Positions 43,051-55,099 of a stretch of DNA of 64,000 nt are shown here, in pieces. The stretch is from positions 1,448,586-1,512,585 of the forward strand of contig SCFE01000095.1 of the NCBI GenBank assembly GCA_004352715.1, read 5' to 3'. The position numbers and the translations under genes are program-made. The DNA comes from Hofstenia miamia (taxonomy: Eukaryota > Xenacoelomorpha > Acoela). Under the pieces are notes generated by a model. That model saw only the letters and a list, made by a program, of their open reading frames with translations. It did not search any database and had not been told where the DNA came from. How positions within the stretch are numbered: position 1 is the stretch's first letter; every line of letters starts with the position of its first letter.

Positions 43051-43344
43051 AAATCATCTGGTGATTGAGCTATGAGTCAACCTGATGGCCAAGACTCAAT
43101 TGGTGAAATCGTGGACCCCTGCTGCCTTTCCTCCTCACCACGTCTGGATATGAGTCTCCATGGTGCTGTTGAGGATTGTGCACTGTGTGCACGTCATTCC
43201 ATTCTTCTCTTCACTCTCGTTCTTACTTGGCCGGCATGCGATTTCTCCTGTGATTGAGTATTCATTACTAAATAAATATATTAGATTCAGACGCCGTACA
43301 TTGGGATCTCACACTTTCCAGTTAGGAGCCTCTGTTTGAGGCAG

Positions 43345-44465
43345 TTCACACTCCCCAGTTTTCTCCTAATTAGGCAGATGATAATCATAATCCTCATAAA
43401 AATCTTCCTCATCAATATTGATCAAGTTATTGAATTTATAACAATCATTAGTATTATTTATTAGTGTAAATTCCTCATTGTCATCAACAACAACCGTGTC
43501 TATATCTTTGATAGCATGCTTTAACATCTGGAAGTGAACCTTCCTACCATTATTAAGAATATAACTATTATGGTCTAAAACTCTTTTGATAACATATGGA
43601 CCCGCCCATTTAAGGGGATAATTTTCTAATTTTTTTTCATCTGTAACCGGGAATGATGAATAAACAAAAACAGTATCACCTTTTTATGAGGCGCTTCATA
43701 AATTTTCTTATTAAAAGCTTGCTGTTGCCATACAGCCAACATTTTAGTGTTATGACAAATTATTAAGTGTATTTATTGCCAATATTTTATTATCATACTT
43801 ACATGGAATTAATTCAGTATAATCTGCAAACATCATTGAGATTGGTGTTTCAGCTTCCCTGCTAAATATAGCTTTGAATGATGTTACTCCTGTTGTATTA
43901 TGTACCAATGTGTTATTAAAAATATTCAACCATTTCAACTACTCTTTTCATTTGCTTCCTGGCAGCTCGAGATAATGCTGTCCAAATCAATTTAATCAAG
44001 GTATGGTTCAACCTTTCAATTAATCAATTTGCTTGTGAATGGTACACTGTGGTGGCTGCATGTAGTATTTCCAGCTGCTTAGTCATTTCACTCATCAAAC
44101 TGCTTCCGAACTGTGGTCCCCAATCTGAAATAAGTTTCCGCATGGGACCAAACATTAGAATCCATTCTTTTATAACATGTTCTTTCACTGACTCAGCCGT
44201 TGTGCTGCTCATCAGAATTACTCAGGTACATTTTTAAAATGATCCATCATGACTAGGAGATATTGATAGCCATCGTCATCCTTTGCATGATCCATCATGA
44301 CTAGGAGATATTGATAGCCATCGTCATCCTTTGCCAACTGTTCAAAATCTATGTGCACTACCTTGTTTGGCAATTTAGCTGTCATGCTCTCCAGCTCTGC
44401 TCTCTGTTCGAGAAAGTGGTGGTCACTTTTTAACAGACATGTTTCACATTTATCTATCACATCTA
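43345..44465 (-). pseudogene. Gypsy integrase (core and C-terminal domain)
   Basis: Reading right to left: KCETCLLKSDHHFLEQR (end of the zinc finger), NKVVHIDFEQLAKDDDGYQY then LLVMMDH (first catalytic Asp in HIDF), a 16-residue tandem duplication, ISDWGPQFGSSLM (second catalytic Asp, normally SDrGpqF), YHSQAN (compare YHPqtnG), HNTTGVTSFKAIFSREAETP (H-x-sTg-x-sPf-x-l-fgre), then KGDTVFVYSSFPV, KWAGPYVIKRVL and VHFQMLKHAI, which is the GPY/SH3-like C-terminal part. The order and spacing identify Ty3/Gypsy integrase. Frameshifts break it. It is continued upstream at 45790-46517 beyond an insertion. Confidence 0.85.
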
Positions 44466-44468
44466 ATA

Positions 44469-44860
44469 TAGGGTGACTCAAAAAAAATGTCCGTTTGGTA
44501 GGCAAAAATGATTCAAAAATCAAATAATAATGAAACATTATATTTCCTATAGGTATCACAACAAATTACATAACATAATCACCATTAGCGTTAATTACAG
44601 ATGTACAATGATCCATTAAGTTATGCATCTCTTTCACCAGTTTTTCTTGAGTTAAAGTGACAATGAAGTCTTTCAGGAAATCACGAATATCATCCACTGA
44701 ATCAAAGTCGTGTTTTAATCGACTGCTTTCCATATTCCGAAAGATATATCTGTCTGCTAAATTCAGATCTGGGGAGTAGGCCGGTTGTTTTAATAGGGTA
44801 ATTCCTGTTCTTTCCATAAAAGACGTTGTCAAAAGCGAAACNCACAACTAGGCAACTTCA
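44469..44860 (-). pseudogene. mariner-type (DD34-like) transposase, C-terminal fragment with 3' terminus
   Basis: The minus frame has GITLLKQPAYSPDLNLADRY, then IFRNMES: the PxYSPDLNxxDxxxF motif carrying the last catalytic residues of IS630/Tc1/mariner transposases. It ends CTSVINANGDYV, as in the R-x-x-x-ci-x-x-x-G-x-y end. Just after it, AGGGTGACTCAAAAAAAATG at 44470 is a mariner-like terminus next to TA. The 5' two thirds are missing, and 44842 is a single N. It lies inside the Gypsy integrase region. Confidence 0.8.
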
Positions 44861-45789
44861 CCTCCTTAAGATAGCATTACTCAAGTTAAAATTGTTAGTG
44901 GCAAATTCACCCCACGATAGTGCTATATTCGAAGGGCAATAGAGAGTTTGAACTAAAAATTTGGTTGAGTAATACCATATCTATGGCATGAAATATAGAC
45001 AAATGCCTTTAAAAAGTGGCGAACTCACCCGTTTTACGGTATATATTCTTTAGAAATTTGGTCATAATTTTGGAAATATTAAATTCAAATTAAACATTTC
45101 AATTTTGAGTAGAATTAGAAAAAATTTTTTGATGCAACATAAACTAAAGAGGGGTTTTACAAATTTTCAAACAATTGTAAGTTGGTGATAACATTTTGCA
45201 TAAATTGTTCTTACATTGCTTTGAGTAGGTGTAATTAAAATTTTTTTGTAAATTGATAATTTTCCATTTTCAACAAATTATAATATGGTAATATAATTTC
45301 TTGGTTTTCATGTACTTAGCGCCAAATATAAGTATAAATACATACATATTTTCCTTCTTTAGCTGTTATTAAGTAATAATTAAATTTCATTGAGTTTTGG
45401 TTAAAATTCAACGTGTAACGTGTTCATTGCAAATTCAACCAAAATTCAACGTTGCGACAACCAAAAATGTTTATTTGAAATTCCAATATAGATTTTATAT
45501 TGTAATGAAGATGCGCCAAAATTCTGGTAACAGAAAAACGCTATAGTGACATATAGTTCACGAGAATTCCATCTGGCCTTGTGTAAATTTGGTAGTTTCT
45601 TGTAGTTTATTGGGCGCCAATATATAAAGCTCTTTTTTTTGGATAATATGATATGCATGTTCATATAAAAAGAATAATCTGTTCATCCACAGTTCCTCAT
45701 TATGTTATAATACACCTTACTGACTAGAATTGACATATCGTTACCCAACTTAGCAATCAATTGCAAGAAGATTCCTGCGTTATTTGTTG
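44861..45789. repeat. Inserted or rearranged repeat material; 45300-45465 shared with 25355-25500
   Basis: No gene. The reverse complement of 45300-45465 aligns with part of the hAT-like element at 25163-27127 (AACATTTTTGGTTG, GTTGAATTTTGGTTGAATTT, AATGAACACGTTACAC, TAACAGCTAAAGAA). It separates the two halves of the Gypsy pol region. Confidence 0.6.
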
Positions 45790-46517
45790 AAATGTAGTTT
45801 TTGAGTATTAGTAAACAAGCTGTTGCTCTTTGGAAATTTGGTGGGCGCTCAGGTGAAGATGCTTTTGAGCAATCAATATACCCTCACTCATGGATACCTC
45901 TTATTAGATTTTGTTTGAAATATTCGGGTGTGACCAGCCGATTGTTTGTGCTCTTCACGTACAGCAATCCACCTTTGTTCACTTTCCAATTATACTTCTT
46001 GAAGTATTGCAAAGCCAACTGGGTAACGTTCACAGTGTGTTCCTTCACTTTGCACATTTTTTACTCAAGATCTTGTCATCACATTGTTTTGCAGCAATAT
46101 CCTTTTCAGTTATATCCTCCTTAATAACAATTGGCAGCAGCGCGTGCCCCTGTCAATCAGCATTAATCTTTGATAACAACTCATGGTAAGTGTTTGGTAT
46201 GAAATAAAATCTACTCGTAACTTGGCAATGCCGTCCAGTAGTTGGCATATGTGTGGAGTCGTCCTTTTTGGTGTGTGATGGAGAAGTGAAAATCATTAAA
46301 TCCACCTAACAACTATGTTCAAGCAGAACCCAAAAAGCTTCTTGAACCAGGTCCAAGATGATGTTATCAGTCCTTGCTTGAAAATGTTTCCGTAACAGGA
46401 AATAGAGGAATTTCCATAATGAATCGACTAATGCGAACATTTTAGTATTTGTTGCTCCATAATTCTCCTCTGATGACTGTAGTTTCTGGCTAAAGTACTG
46501 CACGGGTAACTATTCCC
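45790..46517 (-). pseudogene. Gypsy pol: RNase H and integrase zinc-binding region
   Basis: An open minus frame 46503-46306 reads MQYFSQKLQSSEENYGATNT, then KMFALVDSLWKFLYFLL and FQARTDNIILDLVQ: the YfSrkLxxxEenYxxtxkExlAlvxxlxkfrxyL...F-x-v-x-TDnxxL pattern of Gypsy RNase H. Further left, in broken frames, are AAKQCDDKIL and TNNRLVTPEYFKQNLIRGIH, as expected before the integrase zinc finger. It then stops at the foreign segment 44469-45789. The RT domain would be in or beyond the 783-N gap. Confidence 0.75.
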
Positions 46518-47300
46518 NNNNNNNNNNNNNNNNNNNNNNNNNNNNNNNNNNNNNNNNNNNNNNNNNNNNNNNNNNNNNNNNNNNNNNNNNNNNNNNNNNN
46601 NNNNNNNNNNNNNNNNNNNNNNNNNNNNNNNNNNNNNNNNNNNNNNNNNNNNNNNNNNNNNNNNNNNNNNNNNNNNNNNNNNNNNNNNNNNNNNNNNNNN
46701 NNNNNNNNNNNNNNNNNNNNNNNNNNNNNNNNNNNNNNNNNNNNNNNNNNNNNNNNNNNNNNNNNNNNNNNNNNNNNNNNNNNNNNNNNNNNNNNNNNNN
46801 NNNNNNNNNNNNNNNNNNNNNNNNNNNNNNNNNNNNNNNNNNNNNNNNNNNNNNNNNNNNNNNNNNNNNNNNNNNNNNNNNNNNNNNNNNNNNNNNNNNN
46901 NNNNNNNNNNNNNNNNNNNNNNNNNNNNNNNNNNNNNNNNNNNNNNNNNNNNNNNNNNNNNNNNNNNNNNNNNNNNNNNNNNNNNNNNNNNNNNNNNNNN
47001 NNNNNNNNNNNNNNNNNNNNNNNNNNNNNNNNNNNNNNNNNNNNNNNNNNNNNNNNNNNNNNNNNNNNNNNNNNNNNNNNNNNNNNNNNNNNNNNNNNNN
47101 NNNNNNNNNNNNNNNNNNNNNNNNNNNNNNNNNNNNNNNNNNNNNNNNNNNNNNNNNNNNNNNNNNNNNNNNNNNNNNNNNNNNNNNNNNNNNNNNNNNN
47201 NNNNNNNNNNNNNNNNNNNNNNNNNNNNNNNNNNNNNNNNNNNNNNNNNNNNNNNNNNNNNNNNNNNNNNNNNNNNNNNNNNNNNNNNNNNNNNNNNNNN
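46518..47300. other. Assembly gap, 783 N
   Basis: Lies between the Gypsy RNase H and a TCTA/TA microsatellite. Confidence 0.95.
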
Positions 47301-47320
47301 ATATATCTATCTATCTATCT

Positions 47321-47355
<35 letters not shown>

Positions 47356-48070
47356 CATGTAGCCCCACCAGTGGACCACTGGTGGAGAAGTAGTGGCAAT
47401 TGCAGGCACTCATAGCCAACAGTGGACCACTAATGGACCACTAGTGACATCCCATTTAGTTTTAATCATAAATAATATATGAGCTAATGTTTGCAAGTAA
47501 AATATTATTAATTATTATGCTTCTTAGATCTCATAAATATATAAAATTGATTGTGCAGAATGAAATTTTAAAATAATTTAATCATGGTTATTCCCGTACT
47601 TTGAAATTTATGTCTATATGAGAATTTTAAATTGGGCAAAAATTATTTGTAATTATCAGAAAAATTACTCTTTAAAATTTGCAATTTCTTCTGAAATTGA
47701 AAATTAAATTTAAATTGGGCATTTTTATATGCTTGTTGATTTTTTTATAATTAAGAAATTAATTCTAATTCCCATTACCAAATCACAATCAATGTAAATG
47801 CTAAGCTTTTGTGCATTTCCTTCAACCTGTTTTGGGCTGGTGTTGGTTTAAACTGCAATGTTTAAACTATTTATCAATGTAAACGTTTGATAATATGTTA
47901 CCCATAGAACATTGCTCTAATGCTAAATACTGCTTTTGCCATCAGTGAGCCAAAGGTCGCCCATTTAGCCACCAGTTAGCCACTGGTGCATGGGTGGCCA
48001 AATCCCATCCGGTGGCCCACTGTTTTTGCCACCGGTGGTTAGCTACGTGGGTATATATATATATATATAT

Positions 48071-48105
<35 letters not shown>
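47301..48105. mobile_element. MITE with inverted microsatellite termini
   Basis: Core 47353-48052 starts ACCCATGTAGC and ends GCTACGTGGGT. Outside the core, the left has (TCTA)n then (TA)n, the right (TA)n then (TAGA)n, which are exact complements in mirrored order. The inverted repeat therefore extends through the microsatellites. Inner arms contain many CCACYRGTGG-type palindromes (CCACCAGTGGACCACTGGTGG at left, GCCACCGGTGG at right). The centre is AT-rich and non-coding. Confidence 0.75.
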
Positions 48106-50016
48106 TACATGTATATTAATTCCTGTTATGAATTTGAAGAAACATAAGACTTTATTTTTTAAAATGCTATTCTACCCAACCAAGTTGATAGTAGTGCATC
48201 TAAATCTAAATCGGAGACTGCATCGTCCCTTGATTAAATTGCAACCTAATCTATATCCTTCAGAACACTGTTGAAAATAAAGTGTTGCATTGTGGTGTAA
48301 ACCGTTTGCCTGGTGAACAGCTCACAGTGTGAATTCAGGAGTCTTGTTTGCTATTTATAACTTCACCCTTAATCATATCTTAGGGACGCCACTAAAGTTC
48401 CATTCTTATTGGTTGTCAGTAAATAATGTCATTTACATTCAAATATATGTACGTGCATGCGCAACACAGTGTGAAGACATTTAATGCGACGTTTTCATGT
48501 TTGAGTTGATGATATACTTTGACTAAAATTATAATAAAATGTAAAATATAGTCACCAAATTTACCATGACCTACTATATAAACGGCGGTATATCTCACAG
48601 TACACATTGTCTTAAAGGAGAACACTGTTTGATAATTTCGAGTTGGTGATTATACTTCTATATATTGCATAAAGTATTGAAACTTCTTTTCTAGTTGGCG
48701 CAATACAATCCCTTCAGATGAGTTACACTATGCTTATGCATGCTGTTTGCTCAACGTTGATGTCTTCTTCTATAACACGGATCTCACGTGTGCTTGAAAA
48801 TCACATTTTCGTGCTCAGCAATTGGGACCAGTTCTAAGCCAAATGAGTCCAGAACGGCTCGGAAATCAACAAAATTTTATAATTTTTTTTGGTGCTAGCA
48901 ATCGAGACTCAGCATAATTCCTTATCAATTTTTAGATATTAGAAATTAACCTTGTAAAATGCCCTTTCTAATGCGAAATAAATATTGTCCCATCACTGTC
49001 AGATTATATTGAAGTCTGCCCAAAAACGAATATTTTTTAGTGAATTTTTATAGCACACTTTACAATAAAATTTATTATTTTAACAGACGCATTACATAGT
49101 AATGTAACAACCAATTGATTTATGCAACAATGAAATGGAACGAAAAAATTTAATGGGACGAGATAGACAATGTCAGAAGAATCTCGTCAGATGTTTTTTG
49201 CAAGAGCATTACACAAAATCCTTAAGCACAATTTATAAACATTTTTTGAGCATTGAACAATCGGTTTTTAACCGATCGAACCGCAAAACAAGAAAAGAGG
49301 CACTCCAATACATACTGTATGTATATCAGTGGAGGTCCGTGACATTGAAAATTTACTGAGACCAGCTGAAATTTTTAATTTTAAGGAATTTTAAAAGACT
49401 ATGCAATATTATTGCAATATAATAAAAATGAGTTATTTTAAGTAAAACTTAAAACGCAGCTGATTTACTGTTAAAACAACTGATTCATAGTGTTTGTAAT
49501 CCGGGAATTTTCAAAATTTTTTAGGTATTCATTCCTGGATTTTTTGAACAAGAGTCCAGAATTTTCTCGGAACTAAGGATAGTAAAAATTGCAACTGATA
49601 GGCTAATTGTTTTATTTATTACATGTTATTTGGTGTGTACATCTGGAGCGTACAATTAAGTACTACAATATTTTAACAGTTCTAAGTAATGTCCAATCTG
49701 TTAAATTCCAGTATTCTCTGGAAAGAAAAATAATTTTAGGATATTTTTGAAAATGGAAGTATTGAATTAAACCTTAAAATATGAATGTGTATGCGCATAA
49801 TTGTTCCAATTTTCTACAACAATTTGAATGAGCTTAAAAACTGAAGCTTGTAAATGTTCATAATTTATGGTTAAAAGGACAAGACCAGAGATATATTTTA
49901 TTGTTTGCTCCTTAACACTACTGCTACTAACAAAATAACAATGTTTCTTCTGCATTTGATTGTAATTGTGCCTATATAAACATAAAGTATATTTAGATAT
50001 TCAGAAAAAAACAATA
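48106..50016. other. No gene recognised upstream of the MFS gene
   Basis: AT-rich. Frames here (48416-48625 minus, 49135-49359 plus, 49767-49955 minus) have no recognisable motif. Confidence 0.45.
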
Positions 50017-51294
50017 ATGATTAAAACCAAGTGTATGTTGACAGCTTCTCTTTTGATAAATTTAACTATTTTTGGCTGCGATAATATGAATGCAAGTATA
50101 ATAGCACCTTTCTTCCCGCTGGCTGCATTAAAGAAAGGTGTAAGCGTAGCTTGGATAGGAACTATTTTTGGTATTTCTAATGCTTCTCTATTATTTATTT
50201 CAGTAATTATCCCATTTATTGTCAGTACTAAAAACAGTTCTATTCTGTACAAAGTTGCAATTATATTTTCTGCTTTGTCTATATTTTCATTTGGATTTTT
50301 AATCAAGATCAATAATTTGGATATTTACATATTAGTGTGCTTGTTAAACAGAGTTGTCATCGGATTTTCTATTGGATTTATTCATTCTTGTGCAGTTCCA
50401 ATCATTACCAATACTTACTCCAAAAGATCAGCTTTTATTATCTCATGTATGCACGGAATTCAAGGCCTTGGTATGGCTCTTGGCCCGTGTATTGGAGGAT
50501 TTCTTTATCAAATTGGTGGATATGCCTTTTCTTTTGCTATCGTTGGAACAATCGAGTTAGTTCTTGCAATTATCTCTACATTAATTACACCATCTTTAAA
50601 TGCAAAGGACAGTGTCGAAGAAAGTAATGAATTGCGTTTTCCTAAAATTCATCTGCATTAATACTTAATCCAATTAATCAGATTCGTTTTACTGAGTCTT
50701 CCGTATTTTAATCTTTTGGTTTACAACTCATTTAGAGATGCAACTCTTGCTTTGGTTTTAAAAGAAATGTTTGACTTGAATGAAGACAGAAATTTTTTTC
50801 TGTTTTCTGCTTATGGTATTTTCTCCACTTTAACGACTACGACTCCTCTGTCGGCTGTCTTTATTCATAATGGTTTTGGATTAATTGTTTATCTTGTTTC
50901 ACAGGCTATTATTTGTCTTGTCTTGCTTGGATTGTGTGTTCTAAAATTTTCAATTTTTAATGCAGTGAACTTTGTTTACATCATACTAATATTAAATGGC
51001 TTTGGAAACCCACCGCTTATATCTGCTTCATTTCTAGTCCTAGAAAAAGATCTGGAATCGTGGTATCAACGATCAATTAGTTCTGTCAGAATAAAGGTCG
51101 CTGCGTGGATGGGCTGCATCAGAAGCATAGGTAGATTGTTTGGCTCAGTAGTTCTTGGGGGATTGCTATGTGAACATTTCAGCTTTCACCAATGTTGTTT
51201 GGGATTATTCATTTTCAATATTTCCATTCTATTATTAACAGCAGGAATTCTTAACAGAAAGACATTTACACTAGTTTATTATAGAACCAACTGA
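50017..51294 (+). CDS. SLC18-like (vesicular amine/polyamine-type) MFS transporter with one in-frame TAA
   Basis: One frame runs from ATG 50017 to the stop at 51294, interrupted only by TAA at 50659-50661. I prefer ATG 50017 (MIKTKCMLTASLLINL) over the upstream in-frame ATG 49966, because the first membrane segment follows at once. The first half (about 214 codons) has six hydrophobic segments with IAPFFPLAALKKGVSVAWIG, FSIGFIHSCAVPIITNTYSK and GPCIGGFLYQIGGYAFSF; the second (about 211) has six more with GRLFGSVVLGGLL. The motifs fit SLC18B1-like vesicular amine/polyamine antiporters, and 425 codons is near the usual length. The stop lies in the cytoplasmic loop between segments 6 and 7. No introns are seen. 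A recent pseudogene, a retrocopy, or a base error are all possible. Confidence 0.75.
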
Positions 51295-52849
51295 AACATT
51301 TTGCAGTAATTATGGCTAATATTGTTAATTACTTACGGTTTAACAAAGCTATGTAAATAGTCATGCATATTTTAACTCACAAAGCAATAAATTGTGTCTT
51401 GAATAATGCATTCACTATAATATAAAGAATTACTCCTCATAAAAAATTGGCTTAGTGTTCCATGGCATCACATTCTATCAAAATGCTGAATTTCAGCATC
51501 ATCTATGCAAAGATGTCAATAACAGAAAAAAACCAAATTTAGTCCAAAAAAACTATCTACAGTGATTGCATTTCTTAAACTTTTTTCATTCAATGCACTT
51601 TAAAATTTAACGATCAAGGTTCAGTAAAACAGAATCTCGTTTCTTTATTACTGCTTTAAGTAATTGGAAACAAAGAAGAAAAATAGATCGAATTCATCCA
51701 GTCATTGCCCAACCTATTTAGGAGTACTTGAGAGCATTGCATTTGGGCGAATGTTTCTCTCTTTATGTCAATGATATATCAGGATTATACAGGATTATAA
51801 TATCTATCAATATGCCTAAGATTAATGCATACATAGGTTATGTCTGCAAGTTAAGACATCCTTATACATTTTGATAAGAATAAATCGAAAATTAAAAAGA
51901 CACAATTTCTCATCTTTTCTCAAAAGTAATATTTAAAATTGTTCAAAATATTAAAATTGACAGAATTTTTAGCTTTTCTGTAGTTGCACGAGTATATTAA
52001 GTCAATTGTTTGCAAAACTTCTACAATATCATTTACAATTACATTTACATTAACTTAAATGCCAGATGGCAACAAATAATTTGTTCCTGTCGCATTGGAA
52101 TTATTTTAAAGGCAGGAAAATTAAAGGCGGTAAATTCCTTCAGTATTATGGGTAAGATTAAAGTTAGGCCCTGTCAATAATGACCTTTGAGGTCTTTTGG
52201 TTTGATGACGTTTGGCCAAGAATGAGGACATTTGTCTTTGGCAATTTGCTGGATTTCTAGGTGTCATATGGGCTAGCGCTACATAATTTTAGAAAGCTCT
52301 AGTCCTTTTCCACATCAACATGCAATTAGATTGATCATAGTTCATAAACATGCTGAACAATAGCTGGTTACAACGATCAAAATACGTTTTCATGTAATCA
52401 CACTAAAACGACTTTTAGAGGGCCCTAGAAGCTCTTTGCAACCCAATGCTTCTGAAATATGTAGAATGCATGTCCTAAAATACTTTATAGTATTTTGATG
52501 GTACACTGGTGGATCGAAGAAACATATAATGATTTGAAATATTACCCCAGTGTTATTTTTTAATGTATTATGTTTAGAAACAAGCAAAAAATCAAAAATA
52601 TAATGTAAGTGTATGCTTGCTATAGCGCTTAATTAGAATAATAATGCATGGGATAAAACGGCTGAATTGTACAAATTGGTATTGTTTTTTTGTAGTTAAG
52701 GACCTCAACTCAAGGCCTTATTTAGAGTTGTCAACAATTTATATTGAACAAGTTTGGGTACCTTATGACGGGAGCATTGCTTAATTTTTACAATGGAAGA
52801 GCAATTTTCATGCAACTTTGTTTGCATTTGAACAGCTGTTGCTGTCTTA
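51295..52849. other. No gene recognised
   Basis: 3' flank of the MFS gene (AATAAATTG at about 51387 may serve as a polyadenylation signal). Otherwise nothing assigned. Confidence 0.4.
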
Positions 52850-53109
52850 AGTCCATGCTACACGAACAACTTTTGTCGCCAATTTTTGCTGGCCAACGAA
52901 CATCGTTCGTGTAGCACCCCTCTTCCACAACTAAAATCGGGGGTAATTATTTAGAATAAAATTGTTCGTTCGGACCAACAAAAGTTAGCGACAAAAGTTG
53001 TCCGTTTAGTCCAACAAAAATTGGACAATAAAAATTGTTCCTGTAGCACCCCTTTCGCCAACTTCGTTAAGTAATTAAATGACAAAAGTCGTTCGTGTAG
53101 CAGGGTACT
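52850..53109. mobile_element. MITE, 260 bp, GCTACACGAACRACTTTTGTC termini
   Basis: The left AGTCCATGCTACACGAACAA continues with CTTTTGTCG; the right complement AGTACCCTGCTACACGAACG continues with CTTTTGTC. The interior repeats the same words (GTTCGTGTAGCACCCCTCTT, GTTCCTGTAGCACCCCTTTC, GACAAAAGTTGTCC, CCAACAAAAATTGG). Target duplication unclear. Confidence 0.75.
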
Positions 53110-53380
53110 CCGACCAACCTTTTTGTTGGAGAAATAATTCTCCAACTTTCCACCAATTATCACCTTCAGAAATAAATAAACAATTCTAACATTTAAAAAC
53201 CGTTTGGCTGACTTTTTGTACCCCAGAGCTCTTAATTCGTTAATAGTTTTAAAACATTAAAATGAAACTTGCTGATATTTATTGACTTTTCATGAAAAAC
53301 ATAAAAATACCATATTTAAAAGTTTCAACAAAATTTGAGCACAACTACCTGAAATATTGTTGTATACTACGTAATCACTA

Positions 53381-53405
53381 TTTGGGGTACTTTTTGTACC
53401 CCAAA
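53381..53405. repeat. Perfect 10-bp inverted repeat, loop TTTTT
   Basis: TTTGGGGTAC, TTTTT, GTACCCCAAA. The half motif TTTTTGTACCCC also occurs at 53212-53223. Confidence 0.8.
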
Positions 53406-54000
53406 TCCCATCATAACATTTTATTTCGTTTTACCACAATAAGCACGATAAAGTGCAGCAGAATTTACAAAAGAAAAAGTATGGTCAATATTTTGTATTT
53501 CCTCCCTTAGCCAAAATCACATGGGATACTCGGCAAGGGAATGATTCATATAGTGTCACTATTTTTTTATTAGGAATGGCGTAAAAAGTATTTTTGACCG
53601 CTTGAAACAACTATGCTTTTGTCAATTTTATGAAGGTCATTAGTTAATGTAATAAAGATTTTCTTGCAATATAGCATATTGGTGTTGACATTAGGGATGA
53701 GTAATATATTTTTTATTTGAAATTTACTGTTGCAATACATTTAAATAGTACATTTTCAGTGATTCAAAATTCAATTACTATATTTTTTGCATGCAATTTT
53801 TTTAAGTTAAATTTTACAGCATATGTGGCCAACATAGAAAGTCTGACATTTTTGTATATCAATTTTTGCATAACTTTAATCTAGGGATGTCCTGGAATCC
53901 TGTATCCAAATAAAATCGGCAATTACACAACCGGATCCGGATATCCCACAAGCAGCGAATTTAATTAAATGTGCAGATGACTACCATTTCAAGGTATATT

Positions 54001-54091
54001 TCAGAAAAAGTAATATCAAATTCAGAAAAAGTAAGATCAAATTCCGAAAAAGTAAGATCAAATTCCGAAAAAGTAAAATCAATTTCAGAAT
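54001..54091. repeat. 21-bp tandem repeat, about 4.3 copies
   Basis: The unit TCMGAAAAAGTAAKATCAAAT repeats from 54001 to 54084, with a partial fifth unit. On the minus strand it would encode NLILLF repeats, but no convincing gene surrounds it. Confidence 0.9.
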
Positions 54092-55099
54092 TTTCAAGTT
54101 TCTTAATCCAAAAGCAAGGCGATGGTGTCTCATTAGTATTTTAGTGTTGTAATTAACCTGTCTACTTTGGACAATCAATATATGCTATTATACTTTTATT
54201 ACAGAATCAACGCAAGTGTCTTTTTAGTGTTCATGTCATTTTCGGTTTAACTTTAGGATACAACATTTCTCTTGTAGAAATAGGGAGTTGTGCCTTTAGA
54301 AACACATACACTTTACGTGTACATGTAGACAACTACTACTATTTGTTTTGCTGTTTTCAGGCTTCTGCAGAGCCGATGAAGTGATGGCTGCAGTTTCATC
54401 TGAACTCTGCATTCATTCATTCAATCATGTCTAAAATTCTTTCCCGATGTCCTATAAAAAATGATATGAAAGTTGGACAATAATATTTTCATCATGTCCA
54501 TTCGTTCTTATTTTGAGAAGAAACTGTGTAATTTAGTCTATAGCAATTTGTTTGAATCTTATGTAACCTCATATACAATGTGTGCAACAATATATAATTT
54601 TCTGTGTAAGTTCAATAAAGTTAGCATTTTTTGTGATAACATTTAACCTCAAAACGTTTGAGCCTCAATAATTGTTTACATGTTAATCATGTATTTTTAT
54701 GTCTTACAGTATTTTTCGTTCAATACCTGAATTAAACAAAAGCAAATATTATCTTTACTTACGGTGCAATCAATCACTTCGTTCTATTTTTGATTACATA
54801 TTTGTCATATGATGGATGCATACAACAACTTAAAGTACAACAGAAACTTATTGTTAACATCTTTTTTATCTTGCCAACAACGATATACAGTAGTCCAAAA
54901 TATCTAGTCGTAAGAGGTCGTCAAATTGAGAAATAAACCGGAAACTTAAATTATTTGTTTTAATTATTCAATAAGATATTCTATATATAGCCCAAAAATC
55001 TGATTGAAACGGGTTTTAAGGATTTGTGTCTTTTAATTAAAATAATTTTAAATTCAAAGAAATTAGTAAAGTTTTAACATTCTTAAGCAACTTCAAATA
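54092..55099. other. No gene recognised
   Basis: AT-rich. At 54350-54430 a possible splice-acceptor-like TTTTGCTGTTTTCAG precedes a short open stretch, but there is no protein similarity to support an exon. Confidence 0.4.

Noticed and set aside
50659-50661. Alternative genetic code (TAA as sense)
   Set aside because: Other genes end normally at TAA (for example the TRIM gene at 3503), and the transposon frames show no pattern of tolerated TAA. A point mutation or error is simpler.
54350-54450. Terminal exon after TTTTGCTGTTTTCAG
   Set aside because: The acceptor-like signal is plausible, but the downstream open stretch is short and no partner exon or homology was seen.
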